Origin: an uncultured Myxococcales bacterium
GTDB lineage: Bacteria > Myxococcota_A > Polyangia > Polyangiales > Houyiibacteriaceae
Assembly (NCBI GenBank): GCA_937893795.1
Contig: CALCTH010000592.1
Span: 1-48,398 of the forward strand
Length of the DNA: 48,398 bases
Reading direction: 5' to 3'
The translations under genes and the position numbers were made by a program. The notes beneath the pieces were generated by a model. The model was given only the letters and a program-made list of their open reading frames with translations. It had not been told where the DNA came from and did no database searches. Shown one piece after another: positions 38,742 through 47,547 of the stretch. Within the stretch, counting starts at the first letter, position 1, and each line of letters starts with the position of its first letter.

Positions 38742-39041
38742 ATGCCTCGCACGCCCCTTCGCCGCTTCCGAGGCGGAGCGCCTCGCTGGCTCGCTTCCGC
38801 GCGGCTCCTGGGCGAGCTGGTGCTGCCGCCACCAGAGGCGAAGCACGCGCCGGCCACGGTGGATGTGGTGGCGCCGTCTCGCCGGTCGGCATGCGAGGAT
38901 TCGCCGAACGAGCTTTCGGAGGAGCGTTGCCGGCAGCTCGCGTCGCTTGCCTACGGCTACATCGACTGCTCCTGCTATCGCTTCGCTGCAGGCGGCGGCG
39001 AAGGCGCCGCGAGGGGGGACGATGAGCAGGACGCCCGCTGA
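38742..39041 (+). CDS. Possible small Cys-containing protein
   Basis: 99 residues from an ATG preceded by AGAGG at good distance. The C-terminal half looks protein-like: NELSEERCRQLASLAYGYID, then CSCYRF. The 337-bp spacer between the GST-like and SDR genes is otherwise unexplained. Its end overlaps the SDR ATG by 20 bp, which is compatible with coupling. The N-terminal half is Arg/Ala-rich and may be chance. I do not recognise a family. Confidence 0.35.
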   Translation: MPRTPLRRFRGGAPRWLASARLLGELVLPPPEAKHAPATVDVVAPSRRSACEDSPNELSEERCRQLASLAYGYIDCSCYRFAAGGGEGAARGDDEQDAR

Positions 39042-39804
39042 CGGGAGGAGCGAGGGGCTCGAGCGATGGCGCGGACGCGTGGCCCTCGTGACCGGCGCGA
39101 GCGCCGGCATCGGCCGGGCCGTCGCCGTGCGGCTCGCGCGGGCGGGACTGCGCGTCGTCGGCTGGGGACGGCAGATCGAGGCCCTGGAAGCGCTCGCGGC
39201 GGCGCTCGCGGACCACGATTTCGCGTGGCGCCGGGTCGAGCTCCGCGACGTCGAGGCGATACGCGCGGCCGTCGCCGCCACGGTCGCCTCGCATGGCGGC
39301 GTCGACGTGCTCGTGAACGGCGCCGGCATCGGCTTCGACGCGCCGATGGTCGGCGGCGACCCCGAGGCATGGCGCGAGATCCTCGACGTGAACGTGCTCG
39401 CGCTCGCGCTCTGCACGTCGCTGGCCGTGGAGGACATGCGCCGGCGCGAGACCGAGGACACGCGGGCGCCCGGCCACGTGATCCACATCTCCAGCATGTC
39501 CGGCCACCGGGTCCCGCGCGGCAACGCCATGTACGCCGCGTCGAAGTACGCCGTGCGCGCCATGACCGAGGGGCTCCGCGGCGAGCTGCGGGGCCTCGGC
39601 TCGCGCATCCGCGTGACCGCCATCAGCCCCGGCAACGTGGCCACGGGCTTCGCCCAGCGCTTCCTGGGAGACGCCTTCGTCCCGCCGCCCTATCCTCGGC
39701 TCGAGGCCGAAGACGTGGCCGACGCCGTCGCGCACGTGCTCGGCGCGCCGGATCGCGTCGCCTACCACGATCTCCTCGTACGCCCCGCCGAGCAGCCGAC
39801 CTAG
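39022..39804 (+). CDS. Short-chain dehydrogenase/reductase (SDR)
   Basis: 260 residues from the ATG at 39022 preceded by GAGGGGGGAC; in-frame upstream sequence is not conserved. NAD(P)-dependent oxidoreductase: nucleotide loop TGASAGIG, structural motif NGAGIG, catalytic Ser in HISSMSG, Y171 and K175 in YAASKYAV. After the catalytic site, ISPGNVATGFAQRFLG is the usual 'PG.v.T' stretch. The substrate is unknown (classical SDR of the clan close to serine 3-dehydrogenase/YdfG-type). Monocistronic or coupled to the small ORF. Confidence 0.92.
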   Translation: MSRTPADGRSEGLERWRGRVALVTGASAGIGRAVAVRLARAGLRVVGWGRQIEALEALAAALADHDFAWRRVELRDVEAIRAAVAATVASHGGVDVLVNGAGIGFDAPMVGGDPEAWREILDVNVLALALCTSLAVEDMRRRETEDTRAPGHVIHISSMSGHRVPRGNAMYAASKYAVRAMTEGLRGELRGLGSRIRVTAISPGNVATGFAQRFLGDAFVPPPYPRLEAEDVADAVAHVLGAPDRVAYHDLLVRPAEQPT

Positions 39805-39826
39805 TACACCGAACGACCTGGGCCTG

Positions 39827-40390
39827 CTAGCTCGGCATGCCGCGCACGGCGAGGGCGCGCTCGACGAAGGCCGCGGGGAGCGCGGCGAGGGCACGGGCGG
39901 CCTCACCATCCCCCACGGCGGCACAGGCGCGGGCGACGGCCTCGAGCGTCGAGTAGTGCGCCGGCGGCGGCCCCTCACGGAGCGCGTAGCGGCTGGGCGG
40001 CCCGGGTGGGAGCCCCACCGCGCAGTGGCCTCGGGTGAGGAGCCGCCGGCTGAGGCGACGGGCCTGGCGCCAGGCGCCGTCCACGACGACCAGCGCGGCG
40101 CCGGCGTCTGCGGGGGCGAGCGGGCGCGCGCCGGGCTGAAGGACGAGGGCCCCGGCGGGGATGGCCTCGTCGCCCATGTGCACCCGGCCCCGAAGCGCCC
40201 GCGCCGCCAGGTAGCCCGTGTTGGTCGTACGGAAACGCTCGTTCGGGTGCATGCGGACGTGAAGCGCGAAGGGCGCCTCGCGCGCCCTCAGCACGTCGCA
40301 GACGCAGGCCTCGAGCGCCGCCCGGCAGCCGATGCACCGCGCCTGGCGCGCTCCCCGCAGCAGCGTGGCCGGCTTCGCGGAGGGATCCAC
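39827..40390 (-). CDS. DTW-domain protein (probable tRNA-U aminocarboxypropyltransferase)
   Basis: 187 residues, GTG start. Four N-terminal Cys (RCIGCRAALEACVCDVL) form a zinc-site pattern, followed by HPNERFRTTNTG and the family core DGAWRQARRLSRRLL (the DTW motif reads DGAW here). STLEAVARAC is the last family block. DTW proteins such as TapT/TuaA make 3-(3-amino-3-carboxypropyl)uridine in tRNA using SAM. Exact tRNA position cannot be told. Convergent with the SDR gene (22 bp apart) and divergent from the rhomboid protease. Confidence 0.85.
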   Translation of the reverse strand: MDPSAKPATLLRGARQARCIGCRAALEACVCDVLRAREAPFALHVRMHPNERFRTTNTGYLAARALRGRVHMGDEAIPAGALVLQPGARPLAPADAGAALVVVDGAWRQARRLSRRLLTRGHCAVGLPPGPPSRYALREGPPPAHYSTLEAVARACAAVGDGEAARALAALPAAFVERALAVRGMPS

Positions 40391-40479
40391 ACGCTCACCC
40401 TGAGGGCTCGTTCACCACGCTGCCAGGAGTCTGGCTTCGCGGGGTGGTGAAGCGCGGGGGAGGACACTACGTTCCGGCG

Positions 40480-41502
40480 ATGCGCGTGCTGCACGTGTTC
40501 GAGGACCCGGCCCGGGCCAAGCGCCTGGGCGAAGCGCTCGAGGGCGAGGGCATCGGCACCCACGTTCAGCCCGGCCGGGAGGGTGGCGCACAGCTCTTCG
40601 TCCAGGAGGACGACGACCTCGACGAGGCCAAAGCCGCGCTCGCGCTCTTCCTCGACGCGCCGGACGACCCGCGCTTCGGCGATGCCGCGAAGCGCGCCCG
40701 GGAGGAGCGGCGGGCAAAGGCCAAACGCGACGCCGAGGTCGACCGTAAGGTCCGGAAGGCGCGCGCCTCCCTCGAGGCGGCGTCTTCGGGCCGCGCGGGC
40801 CCCATGAGCCGGGCGCTCGTCGGCTTTGCGGCGGTGCTCACGGCGGTCACCTCGCTCGCGCCGCAGAGCCATGCCTACTTCCGCCTCATCGATCTCGAGG
40901 CGCTCCTTCAGTCTCGCTACATGTTCGCGAGCGTGAGCGCCGCGGAGCGCTTCTTCGGTGGCGTCTGGGACCTCACCATCCTGCGGGGCGAGCTCTGGCG
41001 TCTGGTGTCGCCTTTCTTCGTCCACGCGTCGTGGTTCGAGATGGACCCCACCACGGGTGCGCTCGTCGGTCTCGACCTCTTCGGCGCGGCGCACCTCATC
41101 TTCAACGGCATCTGGCTCCTGAGCATCGGCGGCATGCTCGAGCGCGAGCGCGGCGCCGGACGGCTGCTGGCCCTCTTCCTCGTCACCGCCTGGACCGGCG
41201 AGATCGTCCAGTCGCTGGTCTTCGGCAGCGGCGTGCCGCACGCCATCGGCATGAGCGGGGCCGTCTACGGGCTCCTCGGCTACGGCTACGTCCGCGGGCG
41301 CTACGACCCCACCGTCCGCCTCGCCATCCCGCGCCGGATCATGACGTGGATGCTCGCCTGGCTCGTGCTCGGCTTCGTGGGCTTCGGGAACATCGCCAAC
41401 GGCGCCCACCTCGGCGGCCTGCTTTCGGGATGCCTGCTTGGGTTCGTGGCGAGTGGTTACATCGGGCGCCAGCTGCTCCGCCGCGACGACGCGGGGCGCT
41501 AG
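40480..41502 (+). CDS. Rhomboid-family intramembrane serine protease with GlpG-like N-domain
   Basis: 340 residues from the ATG at 40480 (12 more residues possible from a GTG). An N-terminal cytoplasmic domain (RVLHVFEDPARAKRLGEALE) resembles the GlpG N-domain, then a Lys/Arg/Glu-rich linker. Six or seven membrane helices follow. Catalytic Ser259 is in GMSGAVYGLLG and His310 in NGAHLGGLLSG; HLIFNGIWLL provides the conserved HxxxN oxyanion stretch, and the last helices run LLGFVASGYIGRQ. Cleaves transmembrane substrates in the inner membrane. Partners unknown. Confidence 0.93.
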   Translation: MRVLHVFEDPARAKRLGEALEGEGIGTHVQPGREGGAQLFVQEDDDLDEAKAALALFLDAPDDPRFGDAAKRAREERRAKAKRDAEVDRKVRKARASLEAASSGRAGPMSRALVGFAAVLTAVTSLAPQSHAYFRLIDLEALLQSRYMFASVSAAERFFGGVWDLTILRGELWRLVSPFFVHASWFEMDPTTGALVGLDLFGAAHLIFNGIWLLSIGGMLERERGAGRLLALFLVTAWTGEIVQSLVFGSGVPHAIGMSGAVYGLLGYGYVRGRYDPTVRLAIPRRIMTWMLAWLVLGFVGFGNIANGAHLGGLLSGCLLGFVASGYIGRQLLRRDDAGR

Positions 41503-41517
41503 CAGGCCCCGCGCCGC

Positions 41518-41874
41518 TCAGAGCTCGGTCCAGACGGCGAGCACGTTGCCGCTCGGGTCCCGGAAGTGAAAGCGGCGGCCGCCGGGGAAGTCGAAGGGCG
41601 GCGTCTCGATGGAGCCGCCCTGGGCCGCGACGGCAGCGTGCGTCGCGTCGAGGTCGGCGCTGTAGAGCACGACGAGGGGGGCGCCCTTCGCGGGCGCCTC
41701 GACCTCGCCCACGCTGAGCCCTCCCTGCTCGCGCGGCGTCCCCCGAATGCCCGCGTAGCCCGGACCGTAGTCCGTGAAGGCCCAGCCGAAGACCCCGCCG
41801 TAGAAGGCCTTGGCCGCCGCGAGGTCGTGCACGGTGAGCTCGATGTAGTCGATGCGGTGGTGACGGTCGCTCAT
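41518..41874 (-). CDS. VOC-superfamily (glyoxalase-like) protein
   Basis: 118 residues. Two beta-alpha-beta-beta-beta units: RIDYIELTVHDLAAAKAFYG with the first metal-ligand-like H, and FHFRDPSGNVLAVWTEL with the closing 'D P.GN...lw'. The Glu/His metal ligands are only partly visible. Members include glyoxalase, dioxygenase and resistance proteins; no specific function can be given. It is convergent with the rhomboid gene and 31 bp before the HTTM gene stop on the same strand. Confidence 0.88.
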   Translation of the reverse strand: MSDRHHRIDYIELTVHDLAAAKAFYGGVFGWAFTDYGPGYAGIRGTPREQGGLSVGEVEAPAKGAPLVVLYSADLDATHAAVAAQGGSIETPPFDFPGGRRFHFRDPSGNVLAVWTEL

Positions 41875-41905
41875 GGCCGGAGCAGACCACGCGCGTGTGA
41901 CGCGC

Positions 41906-42817
41906 TCACTCGTCCGCGCCGAGGCGCGTCCCGAGCCCCCGGAGCGGGCCCCAGCGCCAGAGGCGCTCCGCCTCGAGGTAGCAGGCGAAGGCCACGAAGC
42001 TGAGCTGGTAGGGGAAGCCGATGGCCATGAGCGCCAGCACGCCCCAGTGAAAGCCGGCGACGCTCAGCACCCAGGGACGACGCAGCCGGGGAAGAACGAG
42101 CACGAGGGGCGCCCCGAGCTCGAGCGCCAGGCTGAAGACGGCGAGCGCACTGAAGAAGCCCGGCGCGTCCATGAGCGAAGGAGCGAGCGACGAGGCGGGG
42201 CTGCCGAGCTCGATCTTCCGGACGTTGCCGAAGGCCACGTAGTTGCGAAGGGTCGCGCCACCGACGAAGGCGAGGCCGCTGTTGCGGAGCTTCGCGACGC
42301 CGGCGAGGAGATAGGGGAGCGTACCCGCGGCCATCATCAGCATCACGGGCCAGCCGTAGCGGGGCGCGGGGCTCGCCGGCGCGCCCCGGCGCGCGTCGAG
42401 GGAGAGCGCGTCGGCGGAGCGGCTGGCCGCGAGAGCCGCGACGTGCACCCACCACACGTTCTCCGTGTGCAGGATCTTCCCCCACGAGTTCGTGTGCGTG
42501 AGCACCACGAGCAACGCCGCGGCGAAGAGCGGGCCGCTCACCCGGAAGCGCCATCCGAAGGCGAAGGCGAAGGCGAGGACGAGGGTCAGCGCGACGAGCG
42601 TGCGGTAGAGGTCCGGCGCCAGCGGTGCCTCGAGCGCCGAGAGCACGCCGACGGGCGCCCAGCGCGCCGCGTCGTTCCGCGCGTAGCTCAGGAGATGGGG
42701 CAAGCGCCCGGCGAGCCAGACCACGCCATAGAGGCCCACGATGATGCGCAGGGTCGCGAGGCGTTCGGCCGGCCAGGCCGGGCGCCACCAGGCATCGAGG
42801 CGCGCGCCGAGGCTCAC
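41906..42817 (-). CDS. HTTM-type integral membrane protein
   Basis: 303 residues with about six to seven hydrophobic helices (RIIVGLYGVVWLAGR, TLVLAFAFAFGW, SGPLFAAALLVVLTH, FPYQLSFVAFACYL). H-rich blocks NSWGKILHTENVWWVHVAAL and PYLLAGVAKLRNSGLAFVGG are typical of the HTTM (vitamin K-dependent carboxylase-like) superfamily. Function is unknown; no catalytic proof. Its ATG overlaps the stop of the upstream partner (ATGA), so the two are probably a complex. Confidence 0.75.
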   Translation of the reverse strand: MSLGARLDAWWRPAWPAERLATLRIIVGLYGVVWLAGRLPHLLSYARNDAARWAPVGVLSALEAPLAPDLYRTLVALTLVLAFAFAFGWRFRVSGPLFAAALLVVLTHTNSWGKILHTENVWWVHVAALAASRSADALSLDARRGAPASPAPRYGWPVMLMMAAGTLPYLLAGVAKLRNSGLAFVGGATLRNYVAFGNVRKIELGSPASSLAPSLMDAPGFFSALAVFSLALELGAPLVLVLPRLRRPWVLSVAGFHWGVLALMAIGFPYQLSFVAFACYLEAERLWRWGPLRGLGTRLGADE

Positions 42818-43275
42818 GGCGCCTCCGGTCGGAGCGGTACGGCACAGCGATGATGGAGCCGTCGTCCGACGGGCGCGGTTTCGTCGTGCGCGAGGTAGCG
42901 GACCGTAGCGAAGCGGCTCGTGGCGAGCTCCACGGCCACCACGTCGGCCAGCGCGGGATCGGCGGCGACGCGCCCGGCGACCTCGGCGCAGTGCGGCGCG
43001 GCCCCCGGCGTGCCCTGGACGGCGCGGCGGAGGGTCATCATGGACTGGAGCACCTCCCGGTTGCCCGCGCTGATCAGCGGGGGGAGAGGCCGTCGCGCTC
43101 CGCCCGCATCCACCCCGAGCGCATGCGTCACGTCTAGCAATGGCGAAGGGCGACCGAGGCTGAACATCGGGTAGTCGGAGAGCGGAAAGCTATCGACGGG
43201 CGGATCCCGCAGCGCCGGGCTCACCATGGCGGCGAGGAGCGCCAGGCTCACGGCGGCGGCGTAGGCGCGTTCCAT
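42814..43275 (-). CDS. Small exported partner of the HTTM protein
   Basis: 153 residues from the ATG at 43275. An N-terminal hydrophobic segment (AAAVSLALLAAMVSPAL) may be a signal anchor, followed by SFPLSDYPMFSLGRPSPL, a short motif seen in proteins paired with HTTM proteins. The C-terminal part has RRAVQGTPGAAPHCAEVAGR and RYLAHDETAPVGRRLHHRC. Probably periplasmic. Translationally coupled with the HTTM gene. Family not named. Confidence 0.65.
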   Translation of the reverse strand: MERAYAAAVSLALLAAMVSPALRDPPVDSFPLSDYPMFSLGRPSPLLDVTHALGVDAGGARRPLPPLISAGNREVLQSMMTLRRAVQGTPGAAPHCAEVAGRVAADPALADVVAVELATSRFATVRYLAHDETAPVGRRLHHRCAVPLRPEAP

Positions 43276-43483
43276 GCTCCGCTCCGTCGGGCCGGGGGCG
43301 GATACGTGACCGATCTCGGTCCACCAGATCGAGGTAACGCTGGCCTCGCCCGCGTCGTCCCCCAGGCGATGAGCGCGCCCGACCACCTGCCCCGAGGCAT
43401 GACGTGTTCTTCGGATTCTCCACGTGATTCCGGGCCCTTTCGCGTTGACGGGGCCCTCCTTCGGGAGCACGCTTGAGAGAGCC

Positions 43484-44095
43484 ATGGCCGGCCGTCCCCG
43501 CAGCTTCGACGAAGAACAGGTCCTCGACCGGGCCATGGAGATCTTCTGGCGCGACGGCTACGCCTCGGCATCGATGCAGGCGCTCCTCGCGCACATGGGC
43601 ATCAGCCGGCAGAGCCTCTACAACACCTTCGGGTGCAAGCGTCGCCTTTTCCTCCGGGCCCTCGACCGCTACATCTCCCTGAAGGCCGAGCCGATGCTCG
43701 CGCCCCTCGAGGCCGAGGACGCGGGCTTCGCCGCCATCGAGGACGTCTTCGCGCGGCTCGAAGCCGGCGCGCGGAGCGGATGCGTGCAGACGAAGCGCCC
43801 TTGCCTCATCGGCAAGACCTGCATGGAGCTCGTCGGCGACGACGCGGACGTGTCCGGGCGCGTGGAGGCGCACTTCCAGCGCATCACGGGTGCCTTTCAG
43901 CACGCGCTCGAGAACGCCGTCGAGCGCGCGGAGATCGCCCCCTGTGACGTCCCCGCGGTCGCCCGGCATCTCACGGCGACGCTCAACGGGCTCGGGCTCA
44001 TGCTCCAGGCCGGCGCCTGCGCCGACACGCTCGCCAGCGCGTCCGACGTGGCGCTCAGCGTGGTCCGGCGACCGGCGCAGGACCTGAGCGCCTGA
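43484..44095 (+). CDS. TetR-family transcriptional regulator
   Basis: 203 residues from the ATG at 43484 preceded by GAGAGAG. N-terminal helix-turn-helix domain: SFDEEQVLDRAMEIFWRDGY then GISRQSLYNTFGCKRRLFLR (recognition helix and the usual 'lY.yF..K..l'). The ligand-binding domain has RPCLIGKTCMELVGDDADVS with three Cys in the region, consistent with the AcrR/YxaF-type 'gClv...a.E'. Probably represses the adjacent or a nearby gene; the divergent HTTM pair is the nearest. The ligand is unknown. Confidence 0.92.
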   Translation: MAGRPRSFDEEQVLDRAMEIFWRDGYASASMQALLAHMGISRQSLYNTFGCKRRLFLRALDRYISLKAEPMLAPLEAEDAGFAAIEDVFARLEAGARSGCVQTKRPCLIGKTCMELVGDDADVSGRVEAHFQRITGAFQHALENAVERAEIAPCDVPAVARHLTATLNGLGLMLQAGACADTLASASDVALSVVRRPAQDLSA

Positions 44096-44125
44096 GCCGC
44101 GGAAGCTCGCCGCTCGCGTCGAAGC

Positions 44126-46141
44126 TCACGGCACGTAGAAGATCGGGCTCGTCCAGGAGCGCTCCTGGACGGTCCGCGGCGTCGTGTCCTCGCAGCAGAC
44201 GTCGAAGAGCTGGGCGTCCGGGTCGAAGGTTGCGCAATCGACGCCTTCGCTCAGGCAAAGGCGCTGGGTCCAGCGGCAGGTCGGGTTCTCGACCACGCGG
44301 GCGTAGTAGAAGGCGGGCAGGGCCGGATCGAAGTCCGGATCCGTCCACGTGCCGCAGAGCGTGGCGGCGCCGTCGCCCTCCGGCGTGCAGGTGGCGAGGT
44401 CGACGCTCGCGCCGTTCGCCGGATCGCCCGCCACCTCGATGACCTGCTCGAAGGTCTCGCCGGTCGCGTCCACCCAGCCCTTCACGATCTGGATCCGCTG
44501 GAGCGGCGCGCCGAGCGCGTCCTGGAGCGCCGAGGCGACGAAGGTCGGCGCGGCCCCGGCTGGCCCGCCGTCGAGTGTCCCGCCCATGGGCACGCCGTCC
44601 CGGTCGAAGGCCGGTACGTCGAAGGCGGCGCAGGCGTCCTCGGGGAGGCCGAAGCCCCCGAAGAAGCGCACCACGTGACGCGGCCCGCTCGTGGCGTAGG
44701 TCTCGCGCCGGCGCATGGCCTCGAAGAGCGCGTCGCGGGTGTTCTCCTCGGCCCAGACCACCGCCAGGCCGCCGGGTGACGCGGTGCGCTGGCTGAGCGT
44801 GATGCCGCCCGGCGGGTCCACGCGCTCCTCACCCGTGTCGTCGGTCGTGCCGACGTGCCCCTGCCACCCCGCCTCCTCCACGGCGCCGGGGATGGAGTTG
44901 TGCGTGTCCGACGAGCCGATGAAGCCGAGCTCGAACGGGTTCGCGCCCGTACGAACGCGCTCGGCGAGGCCGCGGCGGAGCGCGCCGCGCACGTAGTCCG
45001 AGGGCGGGATGCAGCCGTCGATGAAGCTGATGGCGTCGGGATCGCAGATGTTGGTGCAGCCCTCGGTGGGGTTCTCGGGATCTTCGCAGAGGTTCTCGTA
45101 GAAGATCTCGAAGTCGCAGAGCTCGTCCTCGCTGGCCAGCGGGTCGGCGATGCCGGTGACGCACTCCGACGAGCCCTTGTGCTGGTAGACCTCGACCAGG
45201 GGCTCGAGGGCTTGCCGCCGGGCGCTGAAGGCCGCGTCGTAGGCCTCACCGCTCTCCGTGAGCGGGTTGAACATCTCACCCACGGCCTGGTTGGAGTTGT
45301 GCGGGATGGCGAGCACGTCGCACTCCTCGTCCGCCAGGCACACGGCCTCGAGGGCGTCCCAAAGCTCTTCCGGCGTGCCGTGCGTGAGGAAGCTGAAGGG
45401 GGCTTCGGGCACCGTCGTATTCCGGAAAATCACGTTCCGGTGGATGGACTGCCCGAGCCCCCGGGCGCCGGTCCATTCGTAGCCGATGAAGGTCGTGAAG
45501 CTGCAGTCCTCGCTTCGGTCGTAGAACTCCTCCGCGGCGTTCACCGTGTCTTCCCAGGAGTCGCAGAGCCCTTGGTTGCAGGCGGCGGGGTTCGTGACGC
45601 AGACGCGCGGCGTCTCCCGGACGGTGAGCGCGAGGGTGAAGTCGACGCCGAAGTTCGCCCCCTCGGGGTCGGCCGCCCGGTACTGCTGGCACGTGCCCGA
45701 CTCGTAGCCCGGGGAGCTCGGGTCCGTGCAGATGGTCGTCGGTCCGAGGAGCACGGCGTGGTCCGTGACCGCCGCGAAGTCCAGGGGGCGGGCGAGCTGC
45801 ACGGAGCGGGCGGCGTTGCCGGCGTCGTCGTAGGGCGGGAGATCGATGGCCTCGCCGCGGGCGAAGCGGTAGGCGTCCGCGGGTCCCGTGCGTACGTCGT
45901 AGGCGGCAGCGTCGAAGGAGTAGCGCGTGTGGACGTGCAGGTCGCCGAAGAAAGGCCGCCGCGCGGGATCACGGTCGCGACATGCGGCGCGGTCGTCGGG
46001 GCGCGGGGGCAGGAGCCCGGCGCCGTCCTTGGGCTCGATTCGCGCGTCGGGTATCGCCGCGTCGGCCGGCTCGTCGTCCGCGCCGCCCGCGTCACAGGCC
46101 GTCAGGAGGAGGAGGGCTGCGAGGCAGCGGGAGGGGCGCAC
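44126..46141 (-). CDS. DUF3604 lipoprotein (PHP-like predicted metal-dependent hydrolase)
   Basis: 671 residues. Lipoprotein signal ending LLLLTAC. The DUF3604 start is clear: FFGDLHVHTRYSFDAAAYDV, then DFAAVTDHAVLLGP, EWTGA, IPHNSNQAVG, HKGSSEC, GFIGSSDTHNSIPGAVEEAG, and the RETYATSGPR block. The HxH and H/D positions suggest a metal site as in PHP phosphoesterases. The C-terminal part has many Cys pairs (TCRWTQRLCLSEGVDC). Substrate unknown. It is anchored in the envelope. Convergent with TetR (30 bp) and divergent from the 46213 gene. Confidence 0.9.
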   Translation of the reverse strand: MRPSRCLAALLLLTACDAGGADDEPADAAIPDARIEPKDGAGLLPPRPDDRAACRDRDPARRPFFGDLHVHTRYSFDAAAYDVRTGPADAYRFARGEAIDLPPYDDAGNAARSVQLARPLDFAAVTDHAVLLGPTTICTDPSSPGYESGTCQQYRAADPEGANFGVDFTLALTVRETPRVCVTNPAACNQGLCDSWEDTVNAAEEFYDRSEDCSFTTFIGYEWTGARGLGQSIHRNVIFRNTTVPEAPFSFLTHGTPEELWDALEAVCLADEECDVLAIPHNSNQAVGEMFNPLTESGEAYDAAFSARRQALEPLVEVYQHKGSSECVTGIADPLASEDELCDFEIFYENLCEDPENPTEGCTNICDPDAISFIDGCIPPSDYVRGALRRGLAERVRTGANPFELGFIGSSDTHNSIPGAVEEAGWQGHVGTTDDTGEERVDPPGGITLSQRTASPGGLAVVWAEENTRDALFEAMRRRETYATSGPRHVVRFFGGFGLPEDACAAFDVPAFDRDGVPMGGTLDGGPAGAAPTFVASALQDALGAPLQRIQIVKGWVDATGETFEQVIEVAGDPANGASVDLATCTPEGDGAATLCGTWTDPDFDPALPAFYYARVVENPTCRWTQRLCLSEGVDCATFDPDAQLFDVCCEDTTPRTVQERSWTSPIFYVP

Positions 46142-46212
46142 CCGGCAGTTGTAGCGGCATGGCGCCGCCTTCGCACCCTTGCGCAGGTCGGTGCGGCTGG
46201 TACCTGGCCTGC

Positions 46213-47010
46213 ATGCGACGCCTCGCTCCGCTGCTCGTGCTCACCGTGGCCTGCACCTCCGGCGCGTCCGGGACGGAGGAGGTGCAGACCGTCGAGGTCG
46301 ACGACGTGGCCCGCGCCGCGCCCGACGCGCCCACGCCACGGGAGGCTCCGGCCGCGCCCGAGGCTGCCGCGGCCAGGGCCGAGGCTCCGCCGCTCCCGGC
46401 GCCGAGCACCCCGACGACGCACGCGGCTCCGGAGGTCGCGACGGCCACGGCCGCGCCCGTGGTGGGAAGCTGGGTCCGCTACCGCCTCGATTGGCGGGCC
46501 GGGGGGCGCTCCTTCACCGAGTATCGCCTCGTCGGCCGCGAGGGCGAGTCGCTCGCCGTGGAGGTCACGGACCATCGTGACGAGGGCACCCGGCACGTCC
46601 GCCTCGAGGTGGTCCCGAACGATGGGCCCGCGGGGCACCGACTGGTGAGCCTGGCCTTCAAGAACGCGCGGGGCGTCGAGCACGTGCCGCCGCGCCTCCT
46701 CGCGACCTTCGGCCCCATGCTCCAGCAATGGCTGGGCATGCTCTTTCCGGCCAGCCTCGAGGGCACGGAGCGCGAGACCGTGGAGGTGCCGGCGGGGACC
46801 TTCGAGGGAAGCGCGAAGGTCCAGCGGGAGATGAGCTACCAGGGCGTGACCCTCACGGCGGACGTGTGGCTCCACCCGGCGGTGCCGCTCACGGGCATGG
46901 TGCGCTTCACGGGGCGCGGTGAGAACGGCGAGCCCACGGCGCGCGGTGCAGGGCACCAGCTCGAGCTGATCGCCTTCGGCAACGAGGGGGCGGAGTCCGT
47001 TTTCGACTGA
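46213..47010 (+). CDS. Lipoprotein of unknown function
   Basis: 265 residues from the ATG at 46213. Signal ending LLVLTVAC, then a Pro/Ala/Glu-rich linker to about residue 85. The mature domain opens VGSWVRYRLDWRAGGRSFTE and is beta-rich, with VEVPAGTFEGSAKVQREM (a 'v..p.Gtf....' strand pair typical of secreted DUF-type lipoproteins) and DVWLHPAVPLTGMVRF. I do not recognise a specific family. Divergent from the DUF3604 gene; its stop is 6 bp from the stop of the convergent 47017 gene. Confidence 0.75.
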   Translation: MRRLAPLLVLTVACTSGASGTEEVQTVEVDDVARAAPDAPTPREAPAAPEAAAARAEAPPLPAPSTPTTHAAPEVATATAAPVVGSWVRYRLDWRAGGRSFTEYRLVGREGESLAVEVTDHRDEGTRHVRLEVVPNDGPAGHRLVSLAFKNARGVEHVPPRLLATFGPMLQQWLGMLFPASLEGTERETVEVPAGTFEGSAKVQREMSYQGVTLTADVWLHPAVPLTGMVRFTGRGENGEPTARGAGHQLELIAFGNEGAESVFD

Positions 47011-47016
47011 GGGCGC

Positions 47017-47397
47017 TCAGTCGACGAGCGCGGCGCGGGCCACCCGGACGAGGTCCGCGGTTTGGGTCCGTGCGAAGTGCTCGGGTGCGTGGCGGGGACC
47101 CTCGAAGATGAGCTGGTCCTCGACCGTGACGAGGAAGCTGCCCCCTGCGCCGTCCGCGGCGAGTGAGGCCCAGCGTCGTTCTTCGGGGAGCGGGGGAAGG
47201 CGCTCGGGGCGGGCTCCGAGGCGCAATCGTGCCTCCGCCGCGACGGGGCGGAAGGAGACGGTGCGTACCGCGCCATCCTCCGGCGGGGACAGGGCTCTCA
47301 GCATGGCCTCGAAGGTCTCGGCGCGTTCGTCGCTCGCGGTTGCCGGATCGGGGAAGTCCGGCGCGATGGGCACGCTCGGCACGATCGCCGCGGGCAC
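47017..47397 (-). CDS. Hypothetical small protein
   Basis: 126 residues, GTG start, no signal peptide or membrane helix. Helix-strand pattern: ASDERAETFEAMLRALSPPE, RPVAAEARLRLGARP, SFLVTVEDQLIFEG. Not recognised. Convergent with the 46213 lipoprotein and about 150 bp downstream of the broken glycosylase gene on the same strand. GC3 is high, supporting a real gene. Confidence 0.6.
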   Translation of the reverse strand: MPAAIVPSVPIAPDFPDPATASDERAETFEAMLRALSPPEDGAVRTVSFRPVAAEARLRLGARPERLPPLPEERRWASLAADGAGGSFLVTVEDQLIFEGPRHAPEHFARTQTADLVRVARAALVD

Positions 47398-47547
47398 GCC
47401 GCGACGCTCGTCTGCGCGGTTCTCCCCGGCGGCCGGGCGGAGCGTGCCCTACGAGGCGCTGCACGCGCAAAGCACCCCCAGCATCGAGCACGCTGAGAAA
47501 CGCATACGGGGACCGTGCCAGGCGGTCCGCGCTCCGCGCAGGGCCGA

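Noticed and set aside
40444-40480. GTG at 40444 as the rhomboid start.
   Set aside because: The added 12 residues are not conserved-looking, while the ATG at 40480 begins the GlpG-like N-domain directly; it cannot be fully excluded.
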